Assembly (NCBI GenBank): GCA_945889495.1
Contig: CAMDBU010000047.1
Coordinates: 1-38,201, forward strand
Direction of reading: 5' to 3'
From: Syntrophobacter sp. SbD2
Lineage (GTDB): Bacteria; Desulfobacterota; Binatia; UBA9968
Length of the DNA stretch: 38,201 bases
This document shows, in pieces, positions 1 through 8,029 of this stretch. The position numbers were made by a program, and so were the translations under genes. Below the pieces are notes generated by a model. The model saw nothing but the letters and a program-made list of their open reading frames with translations. It did no database searches and was not told where the DNA came from. The stretch's first letter is position 1; each line of letters starts with the position of its first letter.

Positions 1-667
1 GCACACACTTGGCCTATACCGAACGCCAGCTAAGAAGCAGGGGTTCCGCTACGGTCCGATTTCTACCTTGGAGGCTGCTACCAACAAACCGACCTGACAT
101 TTTCGCCTTGCCGTTAACATGACAGATTGACGTTGCTACGACAGGGTAAGAAAAAGCTTCCACGAGTATGCCGCTGCCAATCTTGCGTGACCATGGAAGC
201 CGCTGCAATAGGGTCACATCCTCTTGTCGCTCCTACGCTCAATCTGGGCTTTCTAGGGCGAAGAACAGTCCCGAAAATATTTTTCAAGCTTTTCAATAAT
301 GTTCCCTCACTCCTTGAGCACGGCCGGCGAGAGACCAGGACAATGCGGTGACAAACACTGAACGGGTGCCAATGGCCATCGAAGTTGTCGCCCGGCTGGC
401 CGGCCGAGCGGCGCATCCAGTTGACCTGCCTCCTTTGCGCTGGTTCGCGACCGATGACGCGATCGTGGTCGGCTGAAATTTGCTTAATTTGACATTCGAT
501 TGTTTGTCACGCACTTTCTTGGCGCTGGCGATTCTCGGGCCGGCGGTTTAACCGCGATAGGCGCCGCGCGTATGGCTGGATTCGCACCGACCGCCTAACT
601 TGCGTTGACAGGTTATTTCGGCGGTGATAGCGCTGACTGCACTGGCAAATTTTCAGGAGGGACGATC
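1..667. other. No supported gene
   Basis: I see no gene here that I can support. Open frames on both strands are short, overlap each other, and show no recognisable motif or convincing ribosome binding site. One plus-strand stretch from GTG 348 to TGA 476 (42 residues) reads like decayed coding sequence, but I cannot name a family. The segment ends at the good ribosome binding site of the VOC gene. Confidence 0.5.
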
Positions 668-1045
668 ATGGCAAAACTGCGGCATTTGGCGTTACTGACG
701 CGCCAACCGGACAAGATGGCGGACTATTACAAAAAAGTTTTCGACATGAAGGAGTTGTACCGGACCAAAAACGGCTCGGTGCATCTGTCCGACGGCGAGG
801 TCAATCTGGCGATCCTCAACGCCAACGATCCTAAAGAGCCGGGCCATCCCGACGGGCTCTATCACTTCGGTTTTCATATCGACGATGCCAATGAAACCAC
901 CAAACGGATCATGGAAGTCTATCCCGAGGGCGCGCCGAAGGAACGCATCGCAACCTACGCCGAAGGCCGCGCCAGCGATCCCGACGGCAACTTAATCGAT
1001 ATCTCCACCACCGGCTGGGGGCCGGTGCGGCGCAACGATCTGTAG
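668..1045 (+). CDS. VOC (glyoxalase/dioxygenase fold) family protein
   Basis: This is a single-domain vicinal-oxygen-chelate protein of 125 residues, close to the usual length for one two-module VOC chain. Visible family marks are the N-terminal strand LRHLALLT with a candidate metal-binding His, the central YHFGFHID strand with further His, and the C-terminal DPDGNLIDIS, a close variant of the typical DPDGNLIEL end. The Asp in place of the usual Glu could still bind metal. ATG 668 is chosen over upstream in-frame TTG 605 because GGAGGG precedes it at normal spacing and the fold begins right there. Substrate cannot be told; members include glyoxalases, extradiol dioxygenases and resistance proteins. 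It lies 13 nt before an iron-type solute-binding protein gene, so the two are probably cotranscribed. Confidence 0.87.
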   Translation: MAKLRHLALLTRQPDKMADYYKKVFDMKELYRTKNGSVHLSDGEVNLAILNANDPKEPGHPDGLYHFGFHIDDANETTKRIMEVYPEGAPKERIATYAEGRASDPDGNLIDISTTGWGPVRRNDL

Positions 1046-1058
1046 CCGTTGAGTCTTC

Positions 1059-2138
1059 ATGCTGAATTTTTTTCGTGTTCTACTGATTTGCGGATTGATG
1101 GTTGCGTCTTGGGGCAGCGTTCGCGCTGCCACGGTCGAGGAAGTGGTCAAGAGAGCCTCGGCGCTATCCGGCGCGGAGCGCAAGACCTTTCTCGAAGAAG
1201 GCGCCAAGAAAGAGGGCGAGGTGGTTTTTTACACCTCGCTGAGCTTGACCGACTATCCGAAGATCTTGCCGCACTTCGAGCGCGCCTATCCGTTCGTCAA
1301 GACCAACACCTATCGCGCCACGCCATCGGGCTTGTTCACCAAGGTGGATACCGAAGCGCGCGCCGGCCGGTTTGCCGCCGACGTGATCGGCTCGGCGCCG
1401 GTGGAGATGTGGCAGTTGAAGCAGCGCAAGCTGTCGACGTCTTATCTATCGCCGGAGCGGCGCGCCTTGCAGCCGGGTTCGTTCGATGCCGAAGGTTTCT
1501 GGCAGGCCTTCGATGTCACGCCGCTCAATTTGGCCTTCAACACCAAGCAGGTAGCGGCGGCCGACGCGCCGCGCAGCTACGCCGATTTACTCAACCCCAA
1601 GTGGAAAGGGCGCATGAGTCTCGGCACCGAGGAGTACACCTGGTTCAACATCATGTTGGAAACCATGGGTAAGGCCAAGGGCTTGGAGTACATGGCGGCG
1701 CTCGCCAAGCAGGACTTGGCGATGCCCGGATCGAGTAGTGTCATGCGCGTCCAGCTCATGCTCGCCGGCGAATCGGCCATCGCCATCGCGGCGCGCGGCC
1801 GGCGCGTGTCGGAGCTCAAGCAGCAGGGCGCGCCGATCGATTACCGCCTGCTCGATCCCTACGCCGGCGAGCCTAACTTCGTCACTTTGATGCAACGCTC
1901 GCCCCACCCCCACGCGGCGCTTTTGTTCATAGATTGGATGCTCTCCGAGGAAGGCCAGACACGCATGGCGGAGGTCGGCAGATTATCCGTGCGCCGTGGC
2001 ATCAAGCATCGCTCCTGGGTCCAGGAGCTGTTTCAAAAAGATTTCGTCTTCCTGAGCCCGTCGTCCATCGGGCCCAACTTGAACGACATCATCGCCCAGT
2101 ACGATAAGACCTTTGGCGTGCAACGGCGGACGAAGTAA
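1059..2138 (+). CDS. Extracellular solute-binding protein, iron(III)/family 1 type
   Basis: This is a periplasmic binding protein of ABC uptake systems, 359 residues. It starts with a signal peptide (MLNFFRVLLICGLMVASWG, probable cleavage after VRAA). The mature part has the FbpA/AfuA-like layout: an early GEVVFYTSL strand, SYADLLNPKWKGRM in the hinge region, a late SPHPHAALLFIDWMLSEEGQ helix. These features match the iron(III)-type family, but the ligand cannot be deduced, and many relatives bind organic anions. No permease or ATPase gene follows. It sits 13 nt after the VOC gene, probably in one transcript, so its ligand may be linked to that enzyme's substrate (inference). Confidence 0.9.
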   Translation: MLNFFRVLLICGLMVASWGSVRAATVEEVVKRASALSGAERKTFLEEGAKKEGEVVFYTSLSLTDYPKILPHFERAYPFVKTNTYRATPSGLFTKVDTEARAGRFAADVIGSAPVEMWQLKQRKLSTSYLSPERRALQPGSFDAEGFWQAFDVTPLNLAFNTKQVAAADAPRSYADLLNPKWKGRMSLGTEEYTWFNIMLETMGKAKGLEYMAALAKQDLAMPGSSSVMRVQLMLAGESAIAIAARGRRVSELKQQGAPIDYRLLDPYAGEPNFVTLMQRSPHPHAALLFIDWMLSEEGQTRMAEVGRLSVRRGIKHRSWVQELFQKDFVFLSPSSIGPNLNDIIAQYDKTFGVQRRTK

Positions 2139-2157
2139 TTTGGGGGATTTGGATTAC

Positions 2158-2248
2158 TTAACCACAAAGAGCACAAAAGGCACAAAGTAAGAAGAAATTC
2201 GGATTCGGATTATTGGCCGCAAAGAACGCAAAGGTCACAAACAAAGCA
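2158..2248. repeat. Word-repeat element (CACAAAG family), copy 1
   Basis: The spacer holds imperfect tandem words: ACCACAAAG, AGCACAAAAG, GCACAAAG, then CCGCAAAGAACGCAAAGGTCACAAA. The same words recur at 23787-23932 and 33967-34111, always between genes. Just after it, 2261-2281 is a small inverted repeat (GGGCGGATAATCATCCGCCC). Confidence 0.75.
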
Positions 2249-2303
2249 ATCGAGATGTAGGGGCGGATAATCATCCGCCCTTTTCGTTAGTGGCAGAGTC
2301 ATT

Positions 2304-3380
2304 ATGAAGATTGGACTATTCACTGAATTCTCCTATCCCGGCAAGTCGGAGCATCAGCTTTACGCCGAGGTGTTGGAGCAGATCGCCGTGGCCGATGAGT
2401 TGGGCTACGATTTTTTCTCGATCACCGAGAGCTTCGGCAAGGATTTGTTTTCCTGCTCGCCGTTTCCCCTGGGCGTCTATGTCGCGGCGGCGCAGCGGGC
2501 GCGGCGGATACGCTTTCTCACCGGCATCGTCGCCATGCCGATACATCATCCGGCGATGTTGGCGAGCCAGGTCGCCGCGGCGGACTTGCTCACCGAAGGG
2601 CGCATCATGTTGGGCCTCGGCCGCGGCCATCCCTGGGTGATCGGCCGGATGAACGTCGACGCCGCCACCAGCGCGGCGCGCTTCGAAGAAGGCATCCGCA
2701 TGCTGGTGGAGATCTTCAAAGGCGAATATATCGAAAAGTTCGACGGCCAGTTCTGGCAGCTGCGCGATTTCAAACTGAGCCCGCCGCCGATTCAGCAGCC
2801 CCATCCGCCGATCTACACCGCCGCGGCGACCACGCCGGACAGCGCGGCCTTCGCCGGCAAAGTCGGCCAGGGCTTGGTGCAGCCCGGCTACCTCGGCATT
2901 CCTTTCAAATTGGTGCATGGCCTCACCGAGACCTACCGCAAGAATTTACCGACAGGCAGCCGCAGCGACGTGATCCTCGGCATCCACTGCCACGTCGCCG
3001 CCAGCCGTGAAGAGGCGATCGAGAACGGCGCCCTGGCGCTGTCGTCGCAAGCTGATGTCTTCCTACGCGGCCGGCTCTCCCGCCCGGTGGAAACCGAAAC
3101 GATTCGAACCTACGCCACCAAAAGCGCATCGCGCGAAGCCTTCGAAAAACTCAGCACCGTGGAAAAAGCCAAAGCCGCCGTCGCCGCCGAAGGCGCCAAC
3201 GTCATGGCCGTCTGGGGCACGCCGGACGAGTGCATCGAGCAGATCAAATTCTACGTCGACGCCATGCGCCCCGAGCAGCTCATGCTCAACATCGCGTCGG
3301 GGAGCTTGGCGCAGGAGAAGGTGCTGAAGTCCATGCGGCTGTGTGCGGAAGAAGTATTGCCGGTGCTGCGCTCGACGTAA
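2304..3380 (+). CDS. LLM class flavin-dependent oxidoreductase
   Basis: This 358-residue protein has the bacterial luciferase-like TIM barrel fold. It opens with MKIGLFTEFSYPGKS, the usual first strand. IRFLTGIVAMPIHHPAMLA matches the family strand-helix with the His pair. LTEGRIMLGLGRGH is the conserved Gly-rich segment that lines the flavin site. Near the C-terminus, VWGTPDECIEQIKFY is the common GTPEEV-type helix. Such enzymes use FMN or F420 in monooxygenation or dehydrogenation; which cofactor and substrate apply here cannot be told. A decayed copy of the last 24 codons of a relative lies at 8411-8482. The start has only a weak ribosome binding site, but the barrel begins at once. Confidence 0.92.
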   Translation: MKIGLFTEFSYPGKSEHQLYAEVLEQIAVADELGYDFFSITESFGKDLFSCSPFPLGVYVAAAQRARRIRFLTGIVAMPIHHPAMLASQVAAADLLTEGRIMLGLGRGHPWVIGRMNVDAATSAARFEEGIRMLVEIFKGEYIEKFDGQFWQLRDFKLSPPPIQQPHPPIYTAAATTPDSAAFAGKVGQGLVQPGYLGIPFKLVHGLTETYRKNLPTGSRSDVILGIHCHVAASREEAIENGALALSSQADVFLRGRLSRPVETETIRTYATKSASREAFEKLSTVEKAKAAVAAEGANVMAVWGTPDECIEQIKFYVDAMRPEQLMLNIASGSLAQEKVLKSMRLCAEEVLPVLRST

Positions 3381-3468
3381 GAAAATGTTCGGCGGCTCTG
3401 ACTTTCATTAACTTTCATCTAAGATCATTCCAGATGAATGGACTATCGTGCCTCTCGATCCGCGTCGT

Positions 3469-3498
3469 TTGAGAAGGTTCGGTGGCATATAGTACAAT
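3469..3498 (+). promoter_or_regulatory. Possible sigma70-type promoter of the RHH antitoxin gene
   Basis: TTGAGA (3469-3474) and TACAAT (3493-3498) are separated by 18 nt, a near-consensus -35/-10 pair, 31 nt ahead of the antitoxin start. RHH antitoxins usually repress their own promoter, so an operator may overlap it (inference). Confidence 0.4.
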
Positions 3499-3529
3499 TC
3501 CGAAAGCATAATGGTAGGAGGACCGAGTC

Positions 3530-3808
3530 ATGCCGATGAGCGTACACTTGGATAGCAAAACCGAAGCATTGGTTGGTCGGCTGGCAGAAAGAAGACGGCA
3601 ATCAAAATCGGCGGTTGTTCGTGATGCCATTGGACTTTTGGCAGCACGGCAACAGGTTTCGAAGAAAAAATTGCAGAAGAAGGTCCGCCCATACGATCTC
3701 GTGAAGCATTTAATCGGCTGTGCAAGTAGTGGGTCCGGTGACCTTTCAACACGTACGGGCGACAAGTTCTATGAGATGCTTGTTGCTGATAGAGGCAAGC
3801 GAAGATGA
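3530..3808 (+). CDS. Ribbon-helix-helix (CopG-like) antitoxin
   Basis: This 92-residue protein begins with a ribbon-helix-helix DNA-binding domain: the strand MSVHLDSKTEALV, then a helix-turn-helix with QSKSAVVRDAIGLLA. The C-terminal half (RPYDLVKHLIGCASSG, then STRTGDKF) resembles antitoxins I know next to PIN-domain toxins; that part would wrap the toxin. AGGAGG (3516-3521) precedes ATG 3530 at 8 nt. The expected toxin start overlaps this stop codon (ATGA at 3805-3808), the usual coupling, but that frame ends after ten codons. The gene is therefore an orphan antitoxin. Confidence 0.8.
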   Translation: MPMSVHLDSKTEALVGRLAERRRQSKSAVVRDAIGLLAARQQVSKKKLQKKVRPYDLVKHLIGCASSGSGDLSTRTGDKFYEMLVADRGKRR

Positions 3809-3837
3809 TGCTCGTCAAGGTTGGGCCGCCGAGATAG
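3805..3837 (+). pseudogene. Stub of a toxin gene (possibly PIN domain)
   Basis: ATG 3805 overlaps the antitoxin stop and opens a ten-residue frame (MMLVKVGPPR) before TAG. PIN toxins in such pairs commonly start with a MILVDxGPL-like strand carrying the first catalytic Asp. Here a Lys sits where that Asp would be, and the rest is missing. Identification rests on a few residues plus position, so it is tentative. Confidence 0.4.
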
Positions 3838-3948
3838 TCATATTTGCTGACTAGCGTCTTGGGGAGTTAGCGATTCGTGCATCCTTCGCGTTAGATTTGT
3901 CGGCTGTCAGCGTTGCGAAGCGTGGGACAAGCCAAGCGTTATTTTAGA

Positions 3949-6723
3949 ATGAACCGCCACGTTTTCATCTCCTACTGCCGTCTTGCAGAAGACAGCGCCG
4001 TCGTCGACGAGCTGATCGCTGCGTTGGGCGATTTCACCTGTTGGCGCGACAGAGATGGTCTGTCGGTAGGCGAGGACTGGGAGGATGGGATCGCGCGCGC
4101 GATCGCTGATGCCAACGCGATGATCCTAGTTGTCTCAGGAGAGACGAAGAAAAGCCCCCAGGTATTGGTGGAGTATCGTCTTGCTAAGGCACGGGAGCCC
4201 CGGCTGCCGATCATTCTGCTGTTGATTGAAAAATGCGACGTGCCATTCAACCTCGGCAATATCAATGCCTGCATATGGTATGAGGACCGTCCGCGAGCAC
4301 TGGGCCAGTTGCGTGAGAAGCTTAAGGACTACCGAGATCACCCGGCGCCGCGGGCGATGATACGTGATTATTTGCTCGCGCTGCGACAATCGGTTGAGTT
4401 GAAGAACGTTGCAAACTACGCGTCGATGGCCGGAGAGGGTCAGGTGCAGCTTGGGCGTCCTTCGGATGCTCTGCGACCAGTCGTAATGCGCCCGGAATTT
4501 CTACTGCGGCGCGATTTGGCCGAACAAAGGCGTGAGTACGAAGATCTCTTGCCCGAGCTGCACAGATCGAAACGCGTGCTGATTCTCGGAGAACCGGGCA
4601 TTGGCAAATCATCCACCCTCGCTAAGTTTGCGGATGAACTTGCCGAGCGGATGCTCAACGGTGAGCCTGAGCCGATCCCGTTGATCATTCCCTTGCGGGA
4701 GTGGCGAGGCGATGTTAGCTGGGACATGCTGGTCGGTAATCATCTTAATGCACTCGCGCCGCATTACCGACAATTGGCCGCTGACGGACGTTTTTGCTTT
4801 CTCCTGGACGGTCTGAATGAGTTGCCGCGCGACGACAAGCGCGATGCAAAACTTAAACATTTGCGGGAGTTTTTGGGCACCGACAATCGAGTGGTGGTTA
4901 CCTGTCGCGAACTCGATTATCGCGACGAGGCTCTCAGACTCGATTTCGACACCACAATTACAATTCGTCCGCTCGACCCCGAGCGGGTTTTGGATTTTTT
5001 GTTGCGTTATTTGATTAACATCCGTGGCGAGACGGAAGGGTCTGTCGCCGCTGAGGATTTGTTTTGGAAGATCGCCGGTGGCACGGACGTAAAAGCAGGT
5101 TGGCAAAAATGGCGCGGTATAGGGTTCTCTCTCAATAATTTCTTCGGCGTTGTGAAGAGATCGAAGGAGCTATCCACGCACTATTCTGTATCAGAAGGCA
5201 CGCCCTGGCTGGACATCGCAAGATCCCCGGGCAATTTGATGAGGTTAGCCGCTAACCCCTATATGTTGTTGATGTTTGTGATGATCTACCTGGATGAAGG
5301 TGCCGTACCTCAGAACCGTGGCGCGCTATTCGATAAATTCGTTTTCTATTTAATAAAGCGTGAGGAGTTCACCGATACCGAGATGTCGCGCGGGGATTGG
5401 CAGGAACTGACAGCCAAGCTCGAAGATCTCGCTTGGACGATGCAGCGCCACGCAGTGAAGTCGGGAGAAACGCGCGGTGGGCTAGAACTGACGATTCCTC
5501 GTGCCGGCGCTATATCGGTTCTTGGCGGCAACAATTGGCTCTATCGAGGCGCTAGCGCTAATTTCTTGGAAGACGGCGACCCGGTGCGTTTTACGCACCA
5601 GTTGCTGCAAGAGTATTTTTTTGCCCGGCGCATGCTGGCCGAGATCGGTACGGGCCGACTGGATGCGCACGAATTCTGGCCTGAAGAGTGCTGGTGGCTG
5701 CCGTCGGGTTGGGAAGAGTCCGCGGTACTGGCGGCTGGGATGATCGGCGACAAAGCGGGAAAATTTATCGACTGGTTGGTGCAAGCGAACCCCGAAGTCG
5801 CTGCGATGGCGCTGCAAAGGAGCGGCGCGGAGTTTGGTGATGACGTTAAACTGAAGCTGCGCGAGCAGTGGTTACCGCGGATGACCGATATCAAGCGTTA
5901 TCCGCAAGCGTTGGCGCGCGCGGCGATTGGCCGGGCGCTCGGTAGTGTGGTGCTGTCCTCTGGCGAGCCACTCGACAACCGGCCCGGCGTGGGACTCAGG
6001 GCGGACGGGTTGCCAGATATCGAGTGGGTACCAATACCCGGAGGAGACGTAACACTTATAAACGTAGAAAGCTTGTTCAAAGTCCAAGCTTTCCACATCG
6101 GGCGGTACGCGGTGACACACCGGCAATTCCAGGTGTTTATTGATGCCCCCGACGGCTACCGCAACATTAAGTGGTGGTATAACGTCCAACGATTTCCAAA
6201 ACCTTCGCCTCCAGCTTGGTCGGATGTGAATCATCCCCGTGTAATAGTTTCTTGGTACGAAGCCGTCGCATTTTGTGGCTGGCTTACAGCAAAGTTTCGT
6301 GAGCACGGTCTGTTGGGAACAAATCAGCAAATTCGCTTACCCACGGAATGGGAGTGGCAGCAGGCGGCGACGAACGGAAATCCGAGTTGGGTTTATCCCT
6401 GGGGTGAAAGGTGGGAGGCTACACTGTGTAATGGCGCCGAAACCGGTTTGCATCGCCCTAGCGCAGTAGGTATCTATCCCAACGGATGCTGGCAAACCGG
6501 TCCACAAGATATGGCTGGCAACGTTTGGGAATGGTGCTTGAACAATTACGGTAGCCCTAATGCTTGGAATCCAATGAGGATTGATAGAGCGGAGCAGCGT
6601 GTGATTCGTGGCGGTTCCTGGGCCACTCACGCGATGTACTTACGTGTATCGTTCCGTAACCTCTCCGGTGCGGACTTCCGGGACGATGGCATTGGTTTTC
6701 GACTCGCCCAGGTTTCCAATTAA
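3949..6723 (+). CDS. TIR-NACHT-FGE (SUMF1-like) multidomain protein
   Basis: This 924-residue protein has three parts. Residues 1-130 form a TIR-like domain, opening with HVFISYCRLAEDS and containing CWRDRD and a WEDGIARAIADANAMILVVS helix-strand. Residues about 200-480 are a STAND/NACHT NTPase: Walker A GEPGIGKSS at 214-222 and a Walker B-like LLDGLNE at 285-291. Residues about 690-924 are a formylglycine-generating-enzyme-like C-type lectin fold (RLPTEWEWQQAA, DMAGNVWEW, IRGGSW, GIGFRLA). The FGE catalytic Cys before the late Arg is absent (YLRVSFRN), so this domain probably binds rather than catalyses. Known relatives act in immunity: the FGE or middle part senses, NACHT oligomerises, TIR attacks NAD or signals. 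ATG 3949 is preferred over TTG 3913 because the TIR strand follows at once; neither has a good ribosome binding site. Confidence 0.9.
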   Translation: MNRHVFISYCRLAEDSAVVDELIAALGDFTCWRDRDGLSVGEDWEDGIARAIADANAMILVVSGETKKSPQVLVEYRLAKAREPRLPIILLLIEKCDVPFNLGNINACIWYEDRPRALGQLREKLKDYRDHPAPRAMIRDYLLALRQSVELKNVANYASMAGEGQVQLGRPSDALRPVVMRPEFLLRRDLAEQRREYEDLLPELHRSKRVLILGEPGIGKSSTLAKFADELAERMLNGEPEPIPLIIPLREWRGDVSWDMLVGNHLNALAPHYRQLAADGRFCFLLDGLNELPRDDKRDAKLKHLREFLGTDNRVVVTCRELDYRDEALRLDFDTTITIRPLDPERVLDFLLRYLINIRGETEGSVAAEDLFWKIAGGTDVKAGWQKWRGIGFSLNNFFGVVKRSKELSTHYSVSEGTPWLDIARSPGNLMRLAANPYMLLMFVMIYLDEGAVPQNRGALFDKFVFYLIKREEFTDTEMSRGDWQELTAKLEDLAWTMQRHAVKSGETRGGLELTIPRAGAISVLGGNNWLYRGASANFLEDGDPVRFTHQLLQEYFFARRMLAEIGTGRLDAHEFWPEECWWLPSGWEESAVLAAGMIGDKAGKFIDWLVQANPEVAAMALQRSGAEFGDDVKLKLREQWLPRMTDIKRYPQALARAAIGRALGSVVLSSGEPLDNRPGVGLRADGLPDIEWVPIPGGDVTLINVESLFKVQAFHIGRYAVTHRQFQVFIDAPDGYRNIKWWYNVQRFPKPSPPAWSDVNHPRVIVSWYEAVAFCGWLTAKFREHGLLGTNQQIRLPTEWEWQQAATNGNPSWVYPWGERWEATLCNGAETGLHRPSAVGIYPNGCWQTGPQDMAGNVWEWCLNNYGSPNAWNPMRIDRAEQRVIRGGSWATHAMYLRVSFRNLSGADFRDDGIGFRLAQVSN
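6601..6720 (+). other. Candidate variable region of a diversity-generating retroelement target
   Basis: The last 38 codons of the FGE domain follow the pattern of known retroelement targets: RGGSW, six variable-looking residues, LR, two residues, FRN, then a run ending in GIGFRLA. Many of the intervening codons are of NNC type (GCC, CAC, TAC, AAC, CTC, TCC, GAC, TTC, GGC), as adenine mutagenesis of AAC codons would give. No reverse transcriptase or template repeat is visible in this window, so any such system would be remote or lost. Confidence 0.35.
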
Positions 6724-6741
6724 CCTTTGAGCGTAATTCTT

Positions 6742-6764
6742 GTCCCCTTTATATGTCTGGGGAC
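6742..6764. other. Hairpin after the TIR-NACHT-FGE gene
   Basis: GTCCCC (6742-6747) and GGGGAC (6759-6764) can pair across an 11-nt loop, 18 nt after the stop codon. There is no following T-run, so it is not a standard intrinsic terminator. A hairpin shortly after the variable region is also a feature of some retroelement targets. Confidence 0.45.
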
Positions 6765-6861
6765 GAAACGCTGGGGCAAAAATTGTCGCAATCAATGCTG
6801 ATCCAACGCGTGGACTGATGCAGCTCCCTGAAGAAAGCTTCTTAGGGCTACGGCGCGGTTA

Positions 6862-7848
6862 CTAGCGTTTCCCCAGCTCCTTCACCGCCTCATTCAAATA
6901 ACTCATATCGACGAACTTCGATGCATCCGGCACTGGGGCTTTGGGGTTGGCTTGTTCGTAGTAGACGCGGATGTTGTGTTTCATGCCTTCCATGTTGGGC
7001 TCGCCGTCGTAGGGCCAGATTTTGTTTTGCGTGTAGTATTCCCAGCCTTTGAGGGCGTGGTTGGGTTTCAACTGAATTTCCTTCACTAGGAAATCCACCG
7101 TGAGGTCTTTGTTGTTGTACATCCAGCGCAGCGCTTGGACCATGCCTTTGTTGAAGCGCACCATGAGCGAGCGGTTTTTCTCGGCCCATGACCGGCGCAC
7201 GGCCAGGGCGGCGGATTGAAACTGCGGCACGGCGTCGAGCAGGCGGCCGAGCGTGTTGAAGCCCAGCTCTTCGGCGGCGAAATTCAATGGCACGGCGACG
7301 GTGGTTGCCGAGATCTGCCCCGACTGCATGGCGGCGAGATTGCCGGGCGAGCCGCCGGCGACGACCAGAATTTTATAATCCTTGGGGTATTCCAATCCCT
7401 TTTGCCGCAGCGCTTCGCGTAGCGCCGTGACCGTGCCGCCAGTCAAAGAAGACGAGCCGATGGTGGTGCCGCGCAGGTCTTCGAAGGTTTTATATTTTCT
7501 GCCGAAGACGATGGCGGCGGTCATGCCGTTGATGACGCCGCCGGTGATGACAAAATCCAAGCCGCGGTCGCTGGACTCCATGAACGGTTCCGGTCCGCCG
7601 GAGGCGAAATGGATCGACCCGGCGGCCAGCGCCTGCACGACCATGGGGATGCCGCGCAGCACCAAGACCTCGACGTCCAACCCTTGCTGCTCGAAAAAGC
7701 CTTTCTTCCAGCCCACCCAAAGCGGGCTATAGCCGAGAGTTTTGCTCGACGGGCCGACGAAAATCTTGGGCCGGTCCTGCGCCGGTGCTCGCTGAGCGCA
7801 TAGTGCCGCCAAGAGCACTAGTAACGCGACAAATTTTTGCTTTTTCAT
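6862..7848 (-). CDS. NitT/TauT-type ABC substrate-binding protein (A1)
   Basis: This 328-residue periplasmic binding protein is of the SsuA/ThiY-like family. It has a signal peptide (MKKQKFVALLVLLAALC, cleavage near APAQ), then KIFVGPSSKTLGYSPLWVG, the usual first strand and ligand loop, KKGFFEQQGLDVEV, a Gly-rich FASGGPEP loop, and LRGTTIGSSSLTGGT, the family lobe motif. The start is placed at ATG 7848, not the upstream in-frame codon at 7911, because GAGG precedes it and the signal peptide begins there. It is a close paralogue of the divergent 8649-9635 gene, with the same length and no obvious gaps. The ligand is unknown; no transporter membrane genes are near. Confidence 0.92.
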   Translation of the reverse strand: MKKQKFVALLVLLAALCAQRAPAQDRPKIFVGPSSKTLGYSPLWVGWKKGFFEQQGLDVEVLVLRGIPMVVQALAAGSIHFASGGPEPFMESSDRGLDFVITGGVINGMTAAIVFGRKYKTFEDLRGTTIGSSSLTGGTVTALREALRQKGLEYPKDYKILVVAGGSPGNLAAMQSGQISATTVAVPLNFAAEELGFNTLGRLLDAVPQFQSAALAVRRSWAEKNRSLMVRFNKGMVQALRWMYNNKDLTVDFLVKEIQLKPNHALKGWEYYTQNKIWPYDGEPNMEGMKHNIRVYYEQANPKAPVPDASKFVDMSYLNEAVKELGKR

Positions 7849-7868
7849 CGACACCTCGCCTCGCGCGC

Positions 7869-7940
7869 AATTCCAAATTGCAAATTCCATATTGTCGGAA
7901 TCGGAATTCAATTTGGAATCTGTAATTTGGAATTTGTAAT
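7869..7940. repeat. Word-repeat element (AATTTGGAAT family)
   Basis: The spacer reads as repeated words, TTCCAAATTGCAAATTCC, followed by their inverted counterpart TTTGGAATCTGTAATTTGG. The left and right arms could form a stem. It lies directly upstream of binding-protein gene A1. Confidence 0.65.
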
Positions 7941-7945
7941 CGTCC

Positions 7946-8029
7946 CTATTGCCAGAGCTTCTTAAAGAAGCCTTCTTTCTCTAACTCTTCGACGTAGCGA
8001 TGTTCGCAGTACGCGGTGAGCGAACTTTT
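7946..8029 (-). pseudogene. Relic: C-terminal end of a NitT/TauT binding protein
   Basis: Read on the minus strand this gives 27 residues ending in HRYVEELEKEGFFKKLWQ and a stop. The intact protein at 9663-10667 ends in NRYVEELEREGFFKKLWQ, so this is the 3' end of a second, otherwise lost copy. Sequence before it shows no continuing homology that I can follow. Confidence 0.8.

Noticed and set aside
114-514. Short minus-strand frames as genes
   Set aside because: They overlap each other, have no good ribosome binding site, and the residues resemble no known family.
6724-6861. Reverse transcriptase or template repeat for a retroelement right after the FGE domain
   Set aside because: I find no reverse transcriptase motif (such as YxDD) in any frame nearby and no near copy of the tail in the window. 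The next gene is a binding protein.
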